Shown piece after piece: positions 51,431 through 63,208 of a DNA stretch of 64,000 nucleotides. Every line of letters begins with the position of its first letter. The stretch's first letter is position 1. The DNA is taken from positions 63,308,749-63,372,748 of the forward strand of contig OY997642.1 of assembly GCA_963921795.1 (NCBI GenBank). The letters are read 5' to 3'. The DNA is from Nannobrachium achirus. Lineage: Eukaryota > Chordata > Actinopteri > Myctophiformes > Myctophidae. The position numbers were made by a program, and so were the translations under genes. The notes beneath the pieces are model-generated. The model saw only the letters and a list, made by a program, of their open reading frames with translations. It searched no databases and had not been told where the DNA came from.

Positions 51431-51948
51431 AAACTACAGGACTCAACACTGCTGAGACGCAACAAAACACTTTCTGTTTCACAAAAGATGTCGGACATCC
51501 GCAAATGATTCCTGAATCTTATGCAGTTGACAAGACAGTAAATCACTGAATTAAGTAACAATATCCTATTATTAAACATGTTCTTTATATGAAATGCTTA
51601 CAGACAATGTCTCAACACTCTTCAACAGTAGTTCATGTGAGGCTGTTCTGTTCACTTTCACTTCCTCAAACTCAACTAGGACTGTGAAAAACATGTGACG
51701 TCTAAAACTGCTCTAAGCTGGAAGTGACGAGTCATCTTTGTTCTCTAGTTCTCTACAGGATAGGACAGAAGAGACTCTCTTCCTCCTACAACATGATATT
51801 ATGATTATACTTGGAGGAAGATTTTCTTTAGTCTTTTTCTTTTGTTCCCCCAGAAAAGTGTAGAGCAAGACTTGTGTGAGTTGAGTTTTGTGTAAGTTTT
51901 GTGTGAGTTTTAAGTTTAAGCAGCAGCACTACCATTTCATTTATTTAG

Positions 51949-52670
51949 CATACTAGACTGGATCATTCACTATCATAGACATAGAACTCATACTAGACTG
52001 GATCATTCACTATCATATACATAGAACTAGGGATGGGTATCGTCTGCGATACTTTTAATGGTATCGATTGCATGACGTTGATACTATCGGGTATCGGTTC
52101 ACGTAAAAACGAACGATACCTCGTTTCGATACTCTGGAAGGCACCCCTGGCCGGTCGCATCTGTAACAGTTGGGCTACTGAGAGTTTAATGACTGCTATA
52201 GTAGGCTACACTTGTTACTGTGGAAAATAGCCGACAATAGCCTATAATGTTTATTATTATGATGATTATCCAACGTCTATACTCTCCGCTCCGCCACACT
52301 GTGTGATCTAGTTAAACTTAAATAAAAAGTATCGAAAATGGTATCGAAAAGGGTATCGTATCGATTCCCAGGTATCGAAAAAGGTATCGTATCGATTCAA
52401 AGGTGAACGATACCCATCCCTACATAGAACTCATACTAGACTGGATAATTCACTATCATAGACATAAAACTCATACTAGACTGGATAATTCACTATCATA
52501 GACATAAAGCTCATACTAGACTGGATAATTCACTATCATAGACATAAAACTCATACTAGACTGGATAATTCACTATCATAGACATAAAACTCATACTAGA
52601 CTGGATCATTCACTATCATAGACATAGAACTCATACTAGAGTGGCTCATTCACTATCATAGACATAGACC
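51949..52670. repeat. 40-bp tandem repeat interrupted by a hAT MITE
   Basis: CATACTAGACTGGATCATTC then ACTATCATAGACATAGAACT. Two copies lie left of the MITE and about six right of it. Confidence 0.93.
52028..52422. mobile_element. hAT-type MITE with 8-bp target duplication
   Basis: TAGGGATGGGTATCG at the left and its complement CGATACCCATCCCTA at the right; CATAGAAC lies at 52020-52027 and 52423-52430. 395 bp, dense in GGTATCGATA words. No coding frame. Confidence 0.92.
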
Positions 52671-52761
52671 TCTGCTCAGAAGAATATTCTCAGCAGGGAG
52701 GAAATTATATTCATAGTTGGGGTGGACACACAAAGGGCCAAAGTAACACCAAGTAAGTAAA

Positions 52762-53280
52762 GTAACACCACTTATCCGCTGTCTCGCTGGTACGACCTGG
52801 GGAGCTTCCGCCAAGCCAACACACTTCAAATTTCCACCCAAGCCCTGGTCTCCTCTGCAGCTGAATACTGTGCCCCAGCTTGGTGTAGGAGCCCACGTGT
52901 CAAAAAGGTTGACACCGTAATCAACAACTCTCTCAGAACCATAACTGGCTGCCTGAAGCCTACTCCTGTGTCCTACCTGCCAGTCCTTGCAGGAATTGCC
53001 CCAGCCCGCCTCAGACGAGAGGCCGCTACCCTCAAGCTGGCAAGGAAAGCCCTTGCAGATACAGGACCGGCATATCCTGCACAACACTACAGTGGATACA
53101 AAGCCTCCAAACAGTGAAGTCCTGCCACCCTTACAACAAGGCAGCACAAGAGATGCTGCGCTCCATCCCGGACGACTTGACCACAAGTGCATGGCTGCCG
53201 GGATTTTGGAAGCAGGAGTGGGAGTGTGCAGAGCCCTCCCGTATTCACCGTCAAATCTGGACCCCAAGTTATAAAAAGTG
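52762..53280 (+). pseudogene. Degenerate LINE reverse transcriptase C-terminus
   Basis: Plus strand reads QALVSSAAEYCAPAWCRS, VDTVINNSLRTITGCLKPTP, YLPVLAGIAPARLRREAATL, then a stop at 53115-53117. A different frame continues HPYNKAAQEMLRSIPDDLTT and WKQEWECAEPSRIHR. This is the region after the polymerase thumb in I/Nimb- or jockey-group non-LTR elements. A frameshift separates the halves; no catalytic motifs remain. Confidence 0.75.
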
Positions 53281-53324
53281 TGTGCCCTGGTGAAACTTTT
53301 AAAGTAGCATTTCTGAGAGCTCTT

Positions 53325-53515
53325 TATGAACATACTTAGAGCTCTTTATATTATATGGAACATACTTAGAATTCTTTATGTTATATGGAACATACTTAGT
53401 GCTCTTTATGTTATATGGAACATACTTACTTAGTGCTCTTTATGTTATATGGAACATACTTACTTAGTGCTCTTTATGTTATATGGAACATACTTACTTA
53501 GTGCTCTTTACGGCT
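53325..53515. repeat. ~30-35-bp tandem repeat, 5-6 copies
   Basis: CTTAGTGCTCTTTATGTTAT then ATGGAACATA, with CTTA insertions in later units. Confidence 0.88.
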
Positions 53516-53747
53516 GTCATGTGGGGCAGCAACACAGGAGTTCATTCCAGCGTCTCTCTAGAAGTCCAGGAGTGATGATGCCGGGTCTTCAGGCCTCCCT
53601 CCACTGTCCTACACCAGATGTTCTTGGCTCCGCCTCTTACGACCTTGATGAGAATATGCAAATGAAGGCAAAAGAAAGCACACTTTACCCTGAAGTCAAC
53701 GTCAGCCTGAGCAGCATGAGCAGCTTCCTCTGATCACATGATTTACT

Positions 53748-54211
53748 AGCCCTGAAACATGACGGTCGCTGATAACATGACGTATGACCCTCATGGATGA
53801 GGATTTACCTGGGTTTGGGGAGGTGAATTCGTCACCCTATACAAACTACACAAACATTCAGACTTCACAGACAAAGTGCTTTATAAAGTCTCAAACCTGT
53901 CTAAATACTGGCCAGCATTGTATAAGTACCTGGATCCTCCGTGTTCTTTAATAAGAAACCTTTTTATCCGATCGTTTTATGTTTCCCCATGCACTTCCTG
54001 GCGTTCCCCATGCACACCAATCACATCTATTGAACACTGATATGTGGGCGTGGCCTTGCAAAAATGAGTCCGGACTCCGGAAATACATGGGAAAACAATC
54101 TGAATGTTCGTGTAGTTTTTATAGGCTGACAAATTCACCTCCGCAAACCCAGGTAAATCCTCATCCATGAGGGTCGTATGTCATGTTATCAGCGACCGTC
54201 ATGTTTCAGAC
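53748..54211. mobile_element. TIR element with ~80-bp arms
   Basis: CTGAAACATGACGGTCGCTG ... GAGGATTTACCTGGGTTTG at the left and its complement at the right (ending near 54210). GATTTACT lies at 53740-53747 and 54212-54219, an 8-bp target duplication if the last two or three terminal bases have diverged. 464 bp. Confidence 0.78.
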
Positions 54212-54372
54212 GATTTACTGTCAACTGTTGATAGAAACTACACATCACCATTGTTAACACACAACAAGCTAACATTCTGCACAATCTGCTCACCCTTCAC
54301 TTCATGTAATGTTGCTCTACATGATTTAAACTGCTTCACACTTCCTGATCTGCTTTAGACTCTGACTTCCCT

Positions 54373-54680
54373 GATTTACACTGTGATGTCATTTACTCAT
54401 CCATGTTAGTGATTTATACTGTGATGTCATTTACACATCCATGTTAGTGATTTACACTGTGATGTCATTTACACATCCATGTTAGTGATTTACACTGTGA
54501 TGTCATTTACTCATCCATGTTAGTGATTTACACTGTGATGTCATTTACACATCCATGTTAGTGATTTACACTGTGATGTCATTTACTCATCCATTTTAGT
54601 GATTTACACTGTGATGTCATTTACACATCCATGGTAGTGATTTACTCTGTGATGTCATTTACACATCCATGTTAGCTGTT
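54373..54680. repeat. 38-bp tandem repeat, ~8 copies
   Basis: GATTTACACTGTGATGTCAT then TTACACATCCATGTTAGT. Confidence 0.93.
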
Positions 54681-55036
54681 TTGCTAGTTAGTTAGTTAGT
54701 TTCATTTGTGTGGAAATTAGTCTTTTGTCTCATATACATTTAGACAACATTACAAAGCCAGATAAACAGCAACAAACACTTACACACAAAACATCTTAAG
54801 GCAACGAGAAGGACAACAGTGCCATATAAGGTGAAGAAACAGGCAGATCAACGAGACATGACATCATTCAATGCCTTAAGGCATTTGGAAATGTAATATT
54901 ACTCACACTTCTCACCTAAAATCTCAACACATCAACCTGCAACACACACACATATTCAACTCTCTAAACATTCAGGTCTGATGTCAATTACACACTAATA
55001 CACACACATCACCTTGTTGTGCAAACACAGCACGCA
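54681..55036. other. No gene recognised
   Basis: AT-rich single-copy-looking sequence with a (TTAG)n stub at 54686-54700. No coding or transposon signal. Confidence 0.45.
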
Positions 55037-55041
55037 CGCAC

Positions 55042-55124
<83 letters not shown>

Positions 55125-55127
55125 AGA
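55037..55127. repeat. (CA)n microsatellite
   Basis: About 80 nt CA. Confidence 0.95.
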
Positions 55128-55291
55128 CGAGGCCCTCTGTCCAGACAGGAAGTGGAGACGTGATGTCATAGATCATGAACCCAAATAAAAACAGTTTTTT
55201 ATCATGCATATTTGTGTGCTGTTTTATGTTTGACCATGAAAATAATAGGTCTGCACAGTCATTTTACACAAGACTCATGTTGTTTTACATC

Positions 55292-55382
55292 TGTCTTCTA
55301 AATGCTTTAAGATTAGACTAGTCTTTGTTTTACCTCTTCTAAACACTTTAAGATTAGACTAGTCTTTGTTTTACCTCTTCTG
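55292..55382. repeat. 44-bp direct repeat, two copies
   Basis: CTTTAAGATTAGACTAGTCT then TTGTTTTACCTCTTCT. Confidence 0.85.
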
Positions 55383-55401
55383 CTTTGGTGCTGACATCAC
55401 C

Positions 55402-55403
55402 AC

Positions 55404-55478
<75 letters not shown>
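55402..55478. repeat. (GA)n microsatellite
   Basis: About 75 nt GA that leads straight into an AGATCT motif copy. Confidence 0.95.
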
Positions 55479-55481
<3 letters not shown>

Positions 55482-55875
55482 GCAGATCTACAAGCTCATG
55501 TTGTGAGCAACATGTTTACCCGTCCTCTCCTTTCTTTTGTACTTTTCTGAGTGCTCGGATCGCTGCTCTCTTTTTCAAGTTTTACTCCCACTGATCCTTT
55601 TTTTTTATCTCAACCTGGACCTCCACTGAGCAGCTACTTGTAGATCTGTTATTCTGTCTTTTCATGTTGTGAGCTTGTAGATCTGTTATTCTGTCTTTTC
55701 ATGTTGTGAGCTTGTAGATCTGTTATTCTGTCTTTTCATGTTGTGAGCTTTGTGTAGATCTGTTATTCTGTCTTCTCATGTTGTGAGCTTGTAGATCTGT
55801 TATTCTGTCTTTTCATGCTGTGAGCTTGTAGATCTGTTATTCTGTCTTATCATGTTGTGAGCTTTTTCTAGATCT
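55479..55875. repeat. AGATCT motif amplified in tandem (~37-bp unit, ~6 copies)
   Basis: The left arm GAATAGCAGATCTACAAGCT is at 55478-55497. Then from 55636 GAGCTTGTAGATCTGTTATT plus CTGTCTTTTCATGTTGT is repeated about six times. This is the only tandem expansion of the motif in the window. Confidence 0.88.
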
Positions 55876-56054
55876 GCAAACGTTTTCTCCCCAGAACACA
55901 GATGCTGGGCTTTAAGGGTTCAATGGGTTTTGAGGGTAGTTTTATAAATAAATAAAATATATAAAAAAACACTAACATTAATATAAAGTATTAACACAGA
56001 ACGCTATCCCACACAGATGAAATCGTTGTAGTGAACAGAATACAGATCACTTAC

Positions 56055-56150
56055 CCTGCATTAAGCTGTATATTATGTCCTGTTGTTGATCAACATGGAG
56101 TGAGCAGCTTTCATGTGATGTGAGTGCAGTGAGCGTAGTTCTATCCTACT
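56055..56150 (-). other. Candidate non-coding leader exon of the NLR gene
   Basis: On the minus strand a strong donor, CAGG|GTAAGTGATC, lies at 56054-56045, preceded by sequence without a long open frame. No other gene nearby explains it, and the NLR start exon (49728) has only (CA)n just upstream. The 5' boundary is unknown, and the call rests on the donor alone. Confidence 0.3.
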
Positions 56151-57420
56151 GCTTGTTGTGTCAAAATGGTGGCTGTGTCTCTACCTTGTTGTGTGATGTC
56201 AGAGTGGGTGTGGCTACAGTCCTGTGTTGGTCTCTTACACACCTGAGCTAGGAAGAGATGAGAAGGAAAATACACCAACGTCATTTTCTCTACCCTACAA
56301 TCCTTGCCCGGTAGATTCATCACTCTGTGGTAAATTCACACTGGAGGTTCAGTGAATAACATTAGAGTCTATGAGAGCTGACTGGAAGTTCAGTGAATAA
56401 CATTAGAGTATATGAGAGCCGGCTGGAAAGCTCATGAACAAAATAATTACATCTGAACGATAGAGACCTTTATAAAACACTCGGCTCAGGAATATAAAAG
56501 AAAACATGTCACACATTGTTTTCTGCTGTGTTGCTTTTCGGTGTGTGCGCTGTATAACCTTATAGAGGCATCTAAAGAGCACAAAGTACGTTTCTGAACT
56601 AGCTAGTATCGCAAGACTCTCCACCGTCTTTTCCTTGTGTTTCTAGCACCTGAGGGCCTCAACTGGGAGGAGTCACAGACACAGAGGAAGCAAACAGCAG
56701 CAGACAAATTGGTGTTGCTGGATTCAGTAGAACCACACGTTTCCTACAAGCCCTCATGTGTTGCTATGACTTCACTACAAAGTAAAGAAATCATTCTACA
56801 TAGATTTACATTTCCGCCTATAGAACAGTGAAGTCATGACGTGACTCGCTCATCCCCCGGTTCCACGGAAGTAATTCTCTATGGAGAATAACATTGAGTC
56901 ATCTTAAAATCGTCTCTTATAAGCATTGCGGTCCAAAAATAAACAAACGGTCTTTGCGATATTGTCGTGGAGGTGGCTCTGTATGGTTTATGATAGTCAG
57001 TCACTCATATTTGATACAGTCTGTTTCTAGCGAAAATGTAACTAATTTGGCGACAGTAACATTAGCGTTTTCTCAACATCAGTTGATTCTTCATATCCAT
57101 ATGAGTCAAACCGCTCAGATAATTTGTTTATAATTGGAACACAGTTCTTATATGACGCACTATGAAAAAGGTAATTCAGAATGGGGGAAGAAAACCGCGA
57201 ACCAGGTAGGATGTGTAAATCACGTCACACTTCACTACTCTATTGTAGGCAGGCTTTATAATAACTATTTTTCTAGAATGTAGAGGGATGTCCTGGCTTC
57301 ACGTTTCTGTGAATCTACATGAGTTTATGTGCCTCAACCCACAGACAGAAAGGCTTTATTTTTAGTTAGGGTTTAACTTATAACTTTACATATCAATTTC
57401 ACCACTTTTACAGTAAAATA
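56151..57420. other. No gene recognised; possible upstream region of the NLR gene
   Basis: A direct repeat TTCAGTGAATAACATTAGAG occurs at 56348 and 56391. There is no open frame with family resemblance, no TIR pair and no RNA gene that I can support. Confidence 0.4.
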
Positions 57421-57481
57421 TTGGTTCTACAAGAATCCATGTCATGTCTGGGAGGCCTTAGAGAGGAGGAAAAGCTGTGTT

Positions 57482-57840
57482 GTGTTTGGTCCTGTCTTTC
57501 TGTGTGTTTGTCTCTGTGTGTTTGGTTCTGTCTTTCTGTGTGTTTGTCTCTGTGTGTTTGGTCCTGTCTTTCTGTGTGTTTGTCTCTGTGTGTTTGGTCC
57601 TGTCTTTCTGTGTGTTTGTATCTGTGTGTTTGGTCCTGTCTTTCTGTGTGTTTGTCTCTGTGTGTTTGGTCCTGTCTTTCTGTGTGTTTGTCTCTGTGTG
57701 TTTGGTCCTGTCTTTCTGTGTGTTTGTCTCTGTGTGTTTGGTCCTGTCTTTCTGTGTGTTTGGTCCTGTCTTTCTGTGTGTTTGTCTCTGTGTGTTTGGT
57801 CCTGTCTTTCTGTGTGTTTGTCTCTGGTCTGTTGCTGTTG
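57482..57840. repeat. 36-bp minisatellite, ~10 copies
   Basis: TGTTTGGTCCTGTCTTTCTG then TGTGTTTGTCTCTGTG. Both strands are open for up to ~200 codons because 36 is a multiple of 3; not coding. Confidence 0.95.
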
Positions 57841-57911
57841 GACTGGTTTGACTCACAGAGAGAGATGGGTGCAGTCTGGCACCATGCCAAGAGCACTGGA
57901 GGACGTCTAGA

Positions 57912-57912
<1 letters not shown>

Positions 57913-57999
<87 letters not shown>
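57913..57999. repeat. (GT)n microsatellite
   Basis: About 86 nt GT. Confidence 0.95.
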
Positions 58000-58001
<2 letters not shown>

Positions 58002-58212
58002 AGGCATGAATTCAGGTCTGACAAGGCATTCAGTGTAGATCATTTTGTTACTGTAAGGCAGAACACTTTTCTCCCATAAATGAATGCTCTACTTAAGAGT
58101 GTTTATAGTTATTTAGGGCGTCTTACTGGTAGTCTGCTTAGTTATGGAGAACTATTATACTGACAGTACAGTAGCATGTCTAACTTGTGATTGGGTGAGC
58201 AGCTCAAAGCCC

Positions 58213-58353
<141 letters not shown>

Positions 58354-58554
58354 TACGAGTCTTTCCTCCTGGGAGAAATGCCTGGCAGCCTCCTCATGAG
58401 GTCCATTCATCTGATAGCCCTGCAGCCACTGAAGTTAAAGTAGCTCTAAAAATCACACCCAATGTGAAGTGAGCGGTGGTCGTGCTTGCATAACGTCTTC
58501 AGACTAGGATATAGGTCTAGGATGTATTGGTGATGTAATACAGGCTACACACAC

Positions 58555-58620
58555 ACACACATTGCTATGGCAAAACGCTGAGGAAAACGCATTGCTATGG
58601 CAAAACGCTGAGGAAAAGTG
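58555..58620. repeat. 29-bp direct repeat, two copies
   Basis: ATTGCTATGGCAAAACGCTG then AGGAAAACG. Confidence 0.85.
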
Positions 58621-58675
58621 GCTACAGACACACGCACATGCAGCCACTCTATGGAGCGGTTTACCACCGCTCAAA

Positions 58676-58918
58676 AACCCACAGTGTACTTCTAGCAGGT
58701 CACACAGTGAATGGACCACTGAAGTTAAAGTAGCTCTAAAAACCCACAGTGTACTTCTAGCAGGTCACGCAGTGAATGGACCACTGAAGTTAAAGTAGCT
58801 CTAAAAACCCACAGTGTACTTCTAGCAGGTCACACAGTGAATGGACCACTGAAGTTAAAGTAGCTCTAAAAACCCACAGTGTACTTCTAGCAGGTCTCAC
58901 AGTGAATGGACCACTGAT
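58676..58918. repeat. 65-bp tandem repeat, ~4 copies
   Basis: AACCCACAGTGTACTTCTAG, CAGGTCACACAGTGAATGGA, CCACTGAAGTTAAAGTAGCT, CTAAA; starts at 58676, 58741, 58806 and 58871. Confidence 0.93.
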
Positions 58919-58929
58919 ACACGGCATAC

Positions 58930-59870
58930 ATTGTTGACACACAGCAGCTTTGGTAAAGCTTTGGTCTGCTGTTGTATAAAAGCTGACTCAAAAAGTAGTA
59001 TTTGTGCCCCTCCAGCGACACCGTGAGGCTGCCCGGTCAGGGACAAAATCAACAAAATCAATGCCGTTCCTTGACCTGAACAACATTGAAGACTACTGGC
59101 CTTCAATGAACTCATTAAATAACTTTAAAGGACCAACATAATAATTAAAAAATGATTTCATTCATTTGTGGAGAGTATATGTAATAGATTACAGCCCACC
59201 AAGTGCAATGTGCCTGTAGACATAATGTTAAAGAGACAATATAAAACATAACATGTACCTTTACTCATGTCAAGAAGTGATGGCAGCTCCAACCTATTGA
59301 CACAGGAGTGAGTAAGGATTACAAGTTAAGAAACTGGAGAAATGGATGTAAATCGTAAAAAAATGAATAAAAATCCATTCTTTGGTGTGCGGTGGTGACC
59401 CTGAATGGAACAACCAAACATCACATCTCATTCCAAGCTGGCAGCCCTGGGTCAGCGTGTAGCTTTTTAAAAGTCATTCATGAAGCAGACGAAGTCGTCT
59501 AAAAGATCACTGAGTGTAAGAATGCATGTACCTGTACAATGTACATGTACCAACATGCTTGCAAATGCATGCATGTTGATCTAGAAGGATTCAAATAGAA
59601 ATGTAGATCATTGGATAAGCAGTGCACCGACAGTAAAATAAATAGACAGCAGTAAGATAATCAGTAGATAAATATGAATACAGTATGATGATCTGGAATG
59701 ATTAAATATCATATTTATCAGTCTGATAAAAGATCTTAGCGCTGCTGTATTGTCAGCATGTTGGTGTTCAGCTCTAACATCAGGTTCAAATGGAAATGAT
59801 TGATTATCAAATCATTATCAATTTCACCTTCCAATCACATTCATCTGAACACAGTCACACATTGCTTGTA
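58930..59870. other. No gene recognised
   Basis: AT-rich sequence without long open frames. The palindromic stretch GCATGTACCTGTACAATGTA near 59522 and a (TAA)n tract at 59877-59890 are the only visible features. Confidence 0.45.
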
Positions 59871-59920
59871 CTGGGTAATAATAATAATAACTAGAAAAGA
59901 AAATTTCTAAGAAATTTTAA

Positions 59921-61393
59921 GTGTGCCTGCAGCTCGCTAAGTCTGTGCAACCTTGTGTAGCGGTTGGTGTTAGCATTAGCGTTATTAACATTAGCATTTT
60001 TTTGCATAAACGTTAACATTATTGTTCTTCATATGACACCACCCACATGTCTGTACGACAAACGGTTCACGAGAAAACGGGTCACTTCCTGTTTGGTGAG
60101 GGGCACTTCCTGTTTGGCGAAATAGGCCCCAATTAAGTTTAAGGACTCTTAATCTTGTCATTTGACGCAACCCGCGTGTCTGTATGACAAACGGTTCACG
60201 AGATCAAGGGTCACTTCCTGTTTGGTGAGGGGCACTTCCTGTTTGGCGAAATAGGCCCCAATAAAGGTCATGGACGATTAATGAATTAAAGCTGCAAGCA
60301 GCGATGACCGGGCCCTCGCAGCTCTACCCACGTCACAAGGCCAGCAGCCAATCAGAAACCAAACAGGAAGTCAGCCATTTCGACTAATTAGTGGCGTTTT
60401 GGCGCATTTTTGGCCGTTATCACGGGTCGCACTTTAACGACAGTTTTGTGAGAAAAAAAAAGTTTTTTGAGAAAAAAAAAAGTTTTTTGAGAAAAAAAAA
60501 AGTTTTTTGAGGAAAAAAAAAATTTGAGAAAAAAAAATTGAGAAAAAAAAAGTGAGAAAAAAAAATTGAGAAAAAAAAATGTTTTGAGAAAAAAAAAATT
60601 TGAGAAAAAAAAAATTTTGAGAAAAAAACATTTTTGAGAAAAAAAAAAAGAGAAAAAAAAAATTTGAGAAAAAATTTTTGAGAAAAAAAAAATTTTGAGA
60701 AAAAAAAAATTTTGAGAAAAAAAAATGTTGAGAAAAAAAAAATTATGACACCAGCCGCGAGTCTGTACGACAAACGGTTCATGAGTTATAGAGGCACTTC
60801 CTGTTACAGAGGGGGCGGGGCTTAATCAATTACAGCTCATCCCTATTGGCCGGAAAAAGACCAAAGTTGTGTGTGCATTTTAAAGTTTAAATCACGTTGC
60901 TAGGCAAAAGTATGGCAGAGTTATGTGACGCCAAGGTTTCTGGTTTTTTTTCGGAGTCCCCCATTCTAAGTCAATGGGGTTTTTGGGCGTCGTTTTTTGC
61001 GAATTACATCGCAATCGTATCGCGGATCGGAAAGAAAAGTAATAGCACACCATTCCCGGCCGAGCCGCACGTTTTGATGTGTATATTGCGGGGGTGGCGT
61101 AAATCGTGCGGCAGTTATTACGTGCCGAAATTTCCCCCATTCTAAGTGAATGGGGTTTTTTGGCGTCGTTTTTTGCGAATTACGTCGCAATGGTAACGCG
61201 GATCGGAAAGAAAAGTAATAGCACACCATTCCCGGCCGAGCCGCACGTTTTGATGTATATATTGCGGCGGTGGCGTAAATTGTGCGGCAGTTATTACGAG
61301 CAGAAATTTGCAAGAACATTACTTACTGACTGACTGACTGACTTAAGTATGGCGGATTACAATAAGTGTTCTGCTATTGCATAGCAGGCACAC
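59921..61393 (+). mobile_element. TTAA-flanked repeat unit A (GTGTGCCTGC termini)
   Basis: The left terminus GTGTGCCTGCAGCTCGC and right terminus ATAGCAGGCACAC are inverted over 10 bp, with TTAA directly outside (59917-59920; 61394-61397). The interior order is: two copies of a CACTTCCTGTTTGG block, AAAGCTGCAAGCAGCGATGA with GGGCCCTCGCAGCTC (a motif widespread in fish repeats), a TTGAGAAAAAAAA array (60450-60745), then two ~178-bp units around GCGGATCGGAAAGAAAAGTA. No transposase frame. Confidence 0.75.
60450..60745. repeat. (TTTTGAGAAAAAAAA)n array in unit A
   Basis: A 12-18-bp irregular unit. It gives spurious Phe-Ser-Gln-rich open frames on the minus strand. Confidence 0.93.
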
Positions 61394-61433
61394 TTAATAA
61401 TAACTAGAAGAGAAAATTTCTAAGAAATTTTAA

Positions 61434-63065
61434 GTGTGCCTGCAGCTCGCTAAGTCTGTGCAACCTTCTGTAGCGGTTGGTGTTAGCATTAGCGTTATTT
61501 CATTTGACGCAACCCGCGTGTCTGTATGACAAACGGTTCACGAGATCAAGGGTCACTTCCTGTTTGGTGAGGGGCACTTCCTGTTTGGCGAAATAGGCCC
61601 CAATTAAGGTCATGGACGATTAATGAATTAAAGCTGCAAGCAGCGATGACCAGGCCCTCGCAGCTCTACCCACGTCACAAGGCCAGCAGCCAATCAGAAA
61701 CCAAACAGGAAGTCAGCCATTTCGACTAATTAGTGGCGTTTTGGAGCATTTTTGGCCGTTATCACGGGTCGCACTTTAACGACAGTTTTTTGAGAAAAAA
61801 TTGTTTTGTGAGAAAAAAAATTTGAGAAAAAAACTTTTTTGAGAAAAAGAAATTTTGAAAAAAAAATTGTGAGAAAAAAAATCTTGAGAAAAAAAAATGT
61901 GAGAAAAATTTTTTTTGAGAAAAAAATAATTTTGAGAAAACAATTTTGAGAAAAAAAAATTTTGAGAAAAAAAAAATTGAGAAAAAATTTTTTTGAGAAA
62001 AAAGAAATTAGAGAAAAAAATTGAGAAAAAAAATTTTTGAGAAAAAAAAAATTTAGAGAAAAAAATTGAGAAAAAAAAATTTGAGAAAAAAAAATTTTTG
62101 AGAAAAAAAATGTTTGAGAAAAAAAAAAATTTGAGAAAAAAATTGAGAAAAAAAAAATTTGAGAAAAAAAAATTGAGAAAAAAAAAATTTTGAGAAAAAA
62201 AAATTGAGAAAAAAAAATTTTTGAGAAAAAAAAATTGAGAAAAAAAAAATTTGAGAAAAAAAAAATTGAGAAAAAAAATTTTTGAGAAAAAAAAAAAATT
62301 GAGAAAAAAAAATTTGAGAAAAAAAAATTGAGAAAAAAAAAAATTTGAGAAAAAAAAAATTGAGAAAAAAAAATTTGAGAAAAAAAGAAAAGGTATGACA
62401 CCAGCCGCAAGTCTGTACGACAAACGGATCATGAGTTATAGAGGCACTTCCTGTTTGGTGAAGGGCACTTCCTGTTAAAGAGGGGGCGAGGCTTAATCAA
62501 TTACAGCTCATCCCTATTGGTCGGAAAAAGACCAAAGTTGTGCGAGCATTTTACATTTTAAATGACGTTGCTAGGCAAAAGTATGGCAGAGTTATGTGGC
62601 GCCAAAGTTTCTGTTTTTTTTTCGGAGTCCCCCATTCAAAGTCAATGGAGTTTTTGGGCGTTGTTTTTTGCGAATTACATCGCAATCGTAAAGCGGATCG
62701 GAAAGAAAAGTAATAGCACACCATTCCCGGCCGAGCCGCACATTTTGATGTATATATTGCGGGGGTGGCGTAAATCGTGCGGCAGTTATTACGTGCCGAA
62801 GTTTCCCCCATTCTAAGTCAATGGGGTTTTTTGGCGTCGTTTTTTGCGAATTACGTCGCAATGGTAACGCGGATCGGAAAGAAAAGTAATAGCAACCTAT
62901 TCCCGGCCGAGCCGCACGTTTTGATGTATATATTGCGTGGGTGGCGTAAATTGTGCGGCAGTTATTACGTGCAGAAATTTGTGGCGAAACTATGGACTTA
63001 ATTAATTAATTAAGTATGGCGGATTACAATAAGTGTTTTGCCATTGCGTTGCATGGCAGGCACAC
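61434..63065 (+). mobile_element. TTAA-flanked repeat unit B, direct copy of unit A
   Basis: Same termini (TTAA at 61430-61433 and 63066-63069) and same internal order as unit A, but it lacks one CACTTCC block and has a TTGAGAAAAAA array twice as long (61788-62395). The leader AACTAGAAGAGAAAATTTCT precedes both units, so they probably arose by tandem duplication rather than two insertions. Confidence 0.75.
61788..62395. repeat. (TTTGAGAAAAAAA)n array in unit B
   Basis: About 600 nt of irregular A-rich units. Confidence 0.93.
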
Positions 63066-63067
63066 TT

Positions 63068-63207
63068 AATAATAAATCTTTCTAAGCATTGTGCTGTTCA
63101 CAGTACATCAGATAGTCTGTACCTCAGAGCACCTTGACAAACTCACCCAAACTCCATAGAAATAAATACAAGGACACTTACTGTACATCATCAATATACA
63201 TTTATTA
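63068..63207. repeat. ~139-bp segment shared with 9121-9262
   Basis: Sits between the right end of unit B and the inverted unit C. Confidence 0.85.
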
Positions 63208-63208
63208 A

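Noticed and set aside
57408-58043. Open frames of ~200 codons on both strands
   Set aside because: 36-bp minisatellite plus (GT)n; the length is a consequence of a unit divisible by 3.
60420-62432. Long Phe/Ser/Gln-rich minus-strand open frames
   Set aside because: Translation of TTGAGAAAAAA arrays; no protein family, and the frames end at the array borders.
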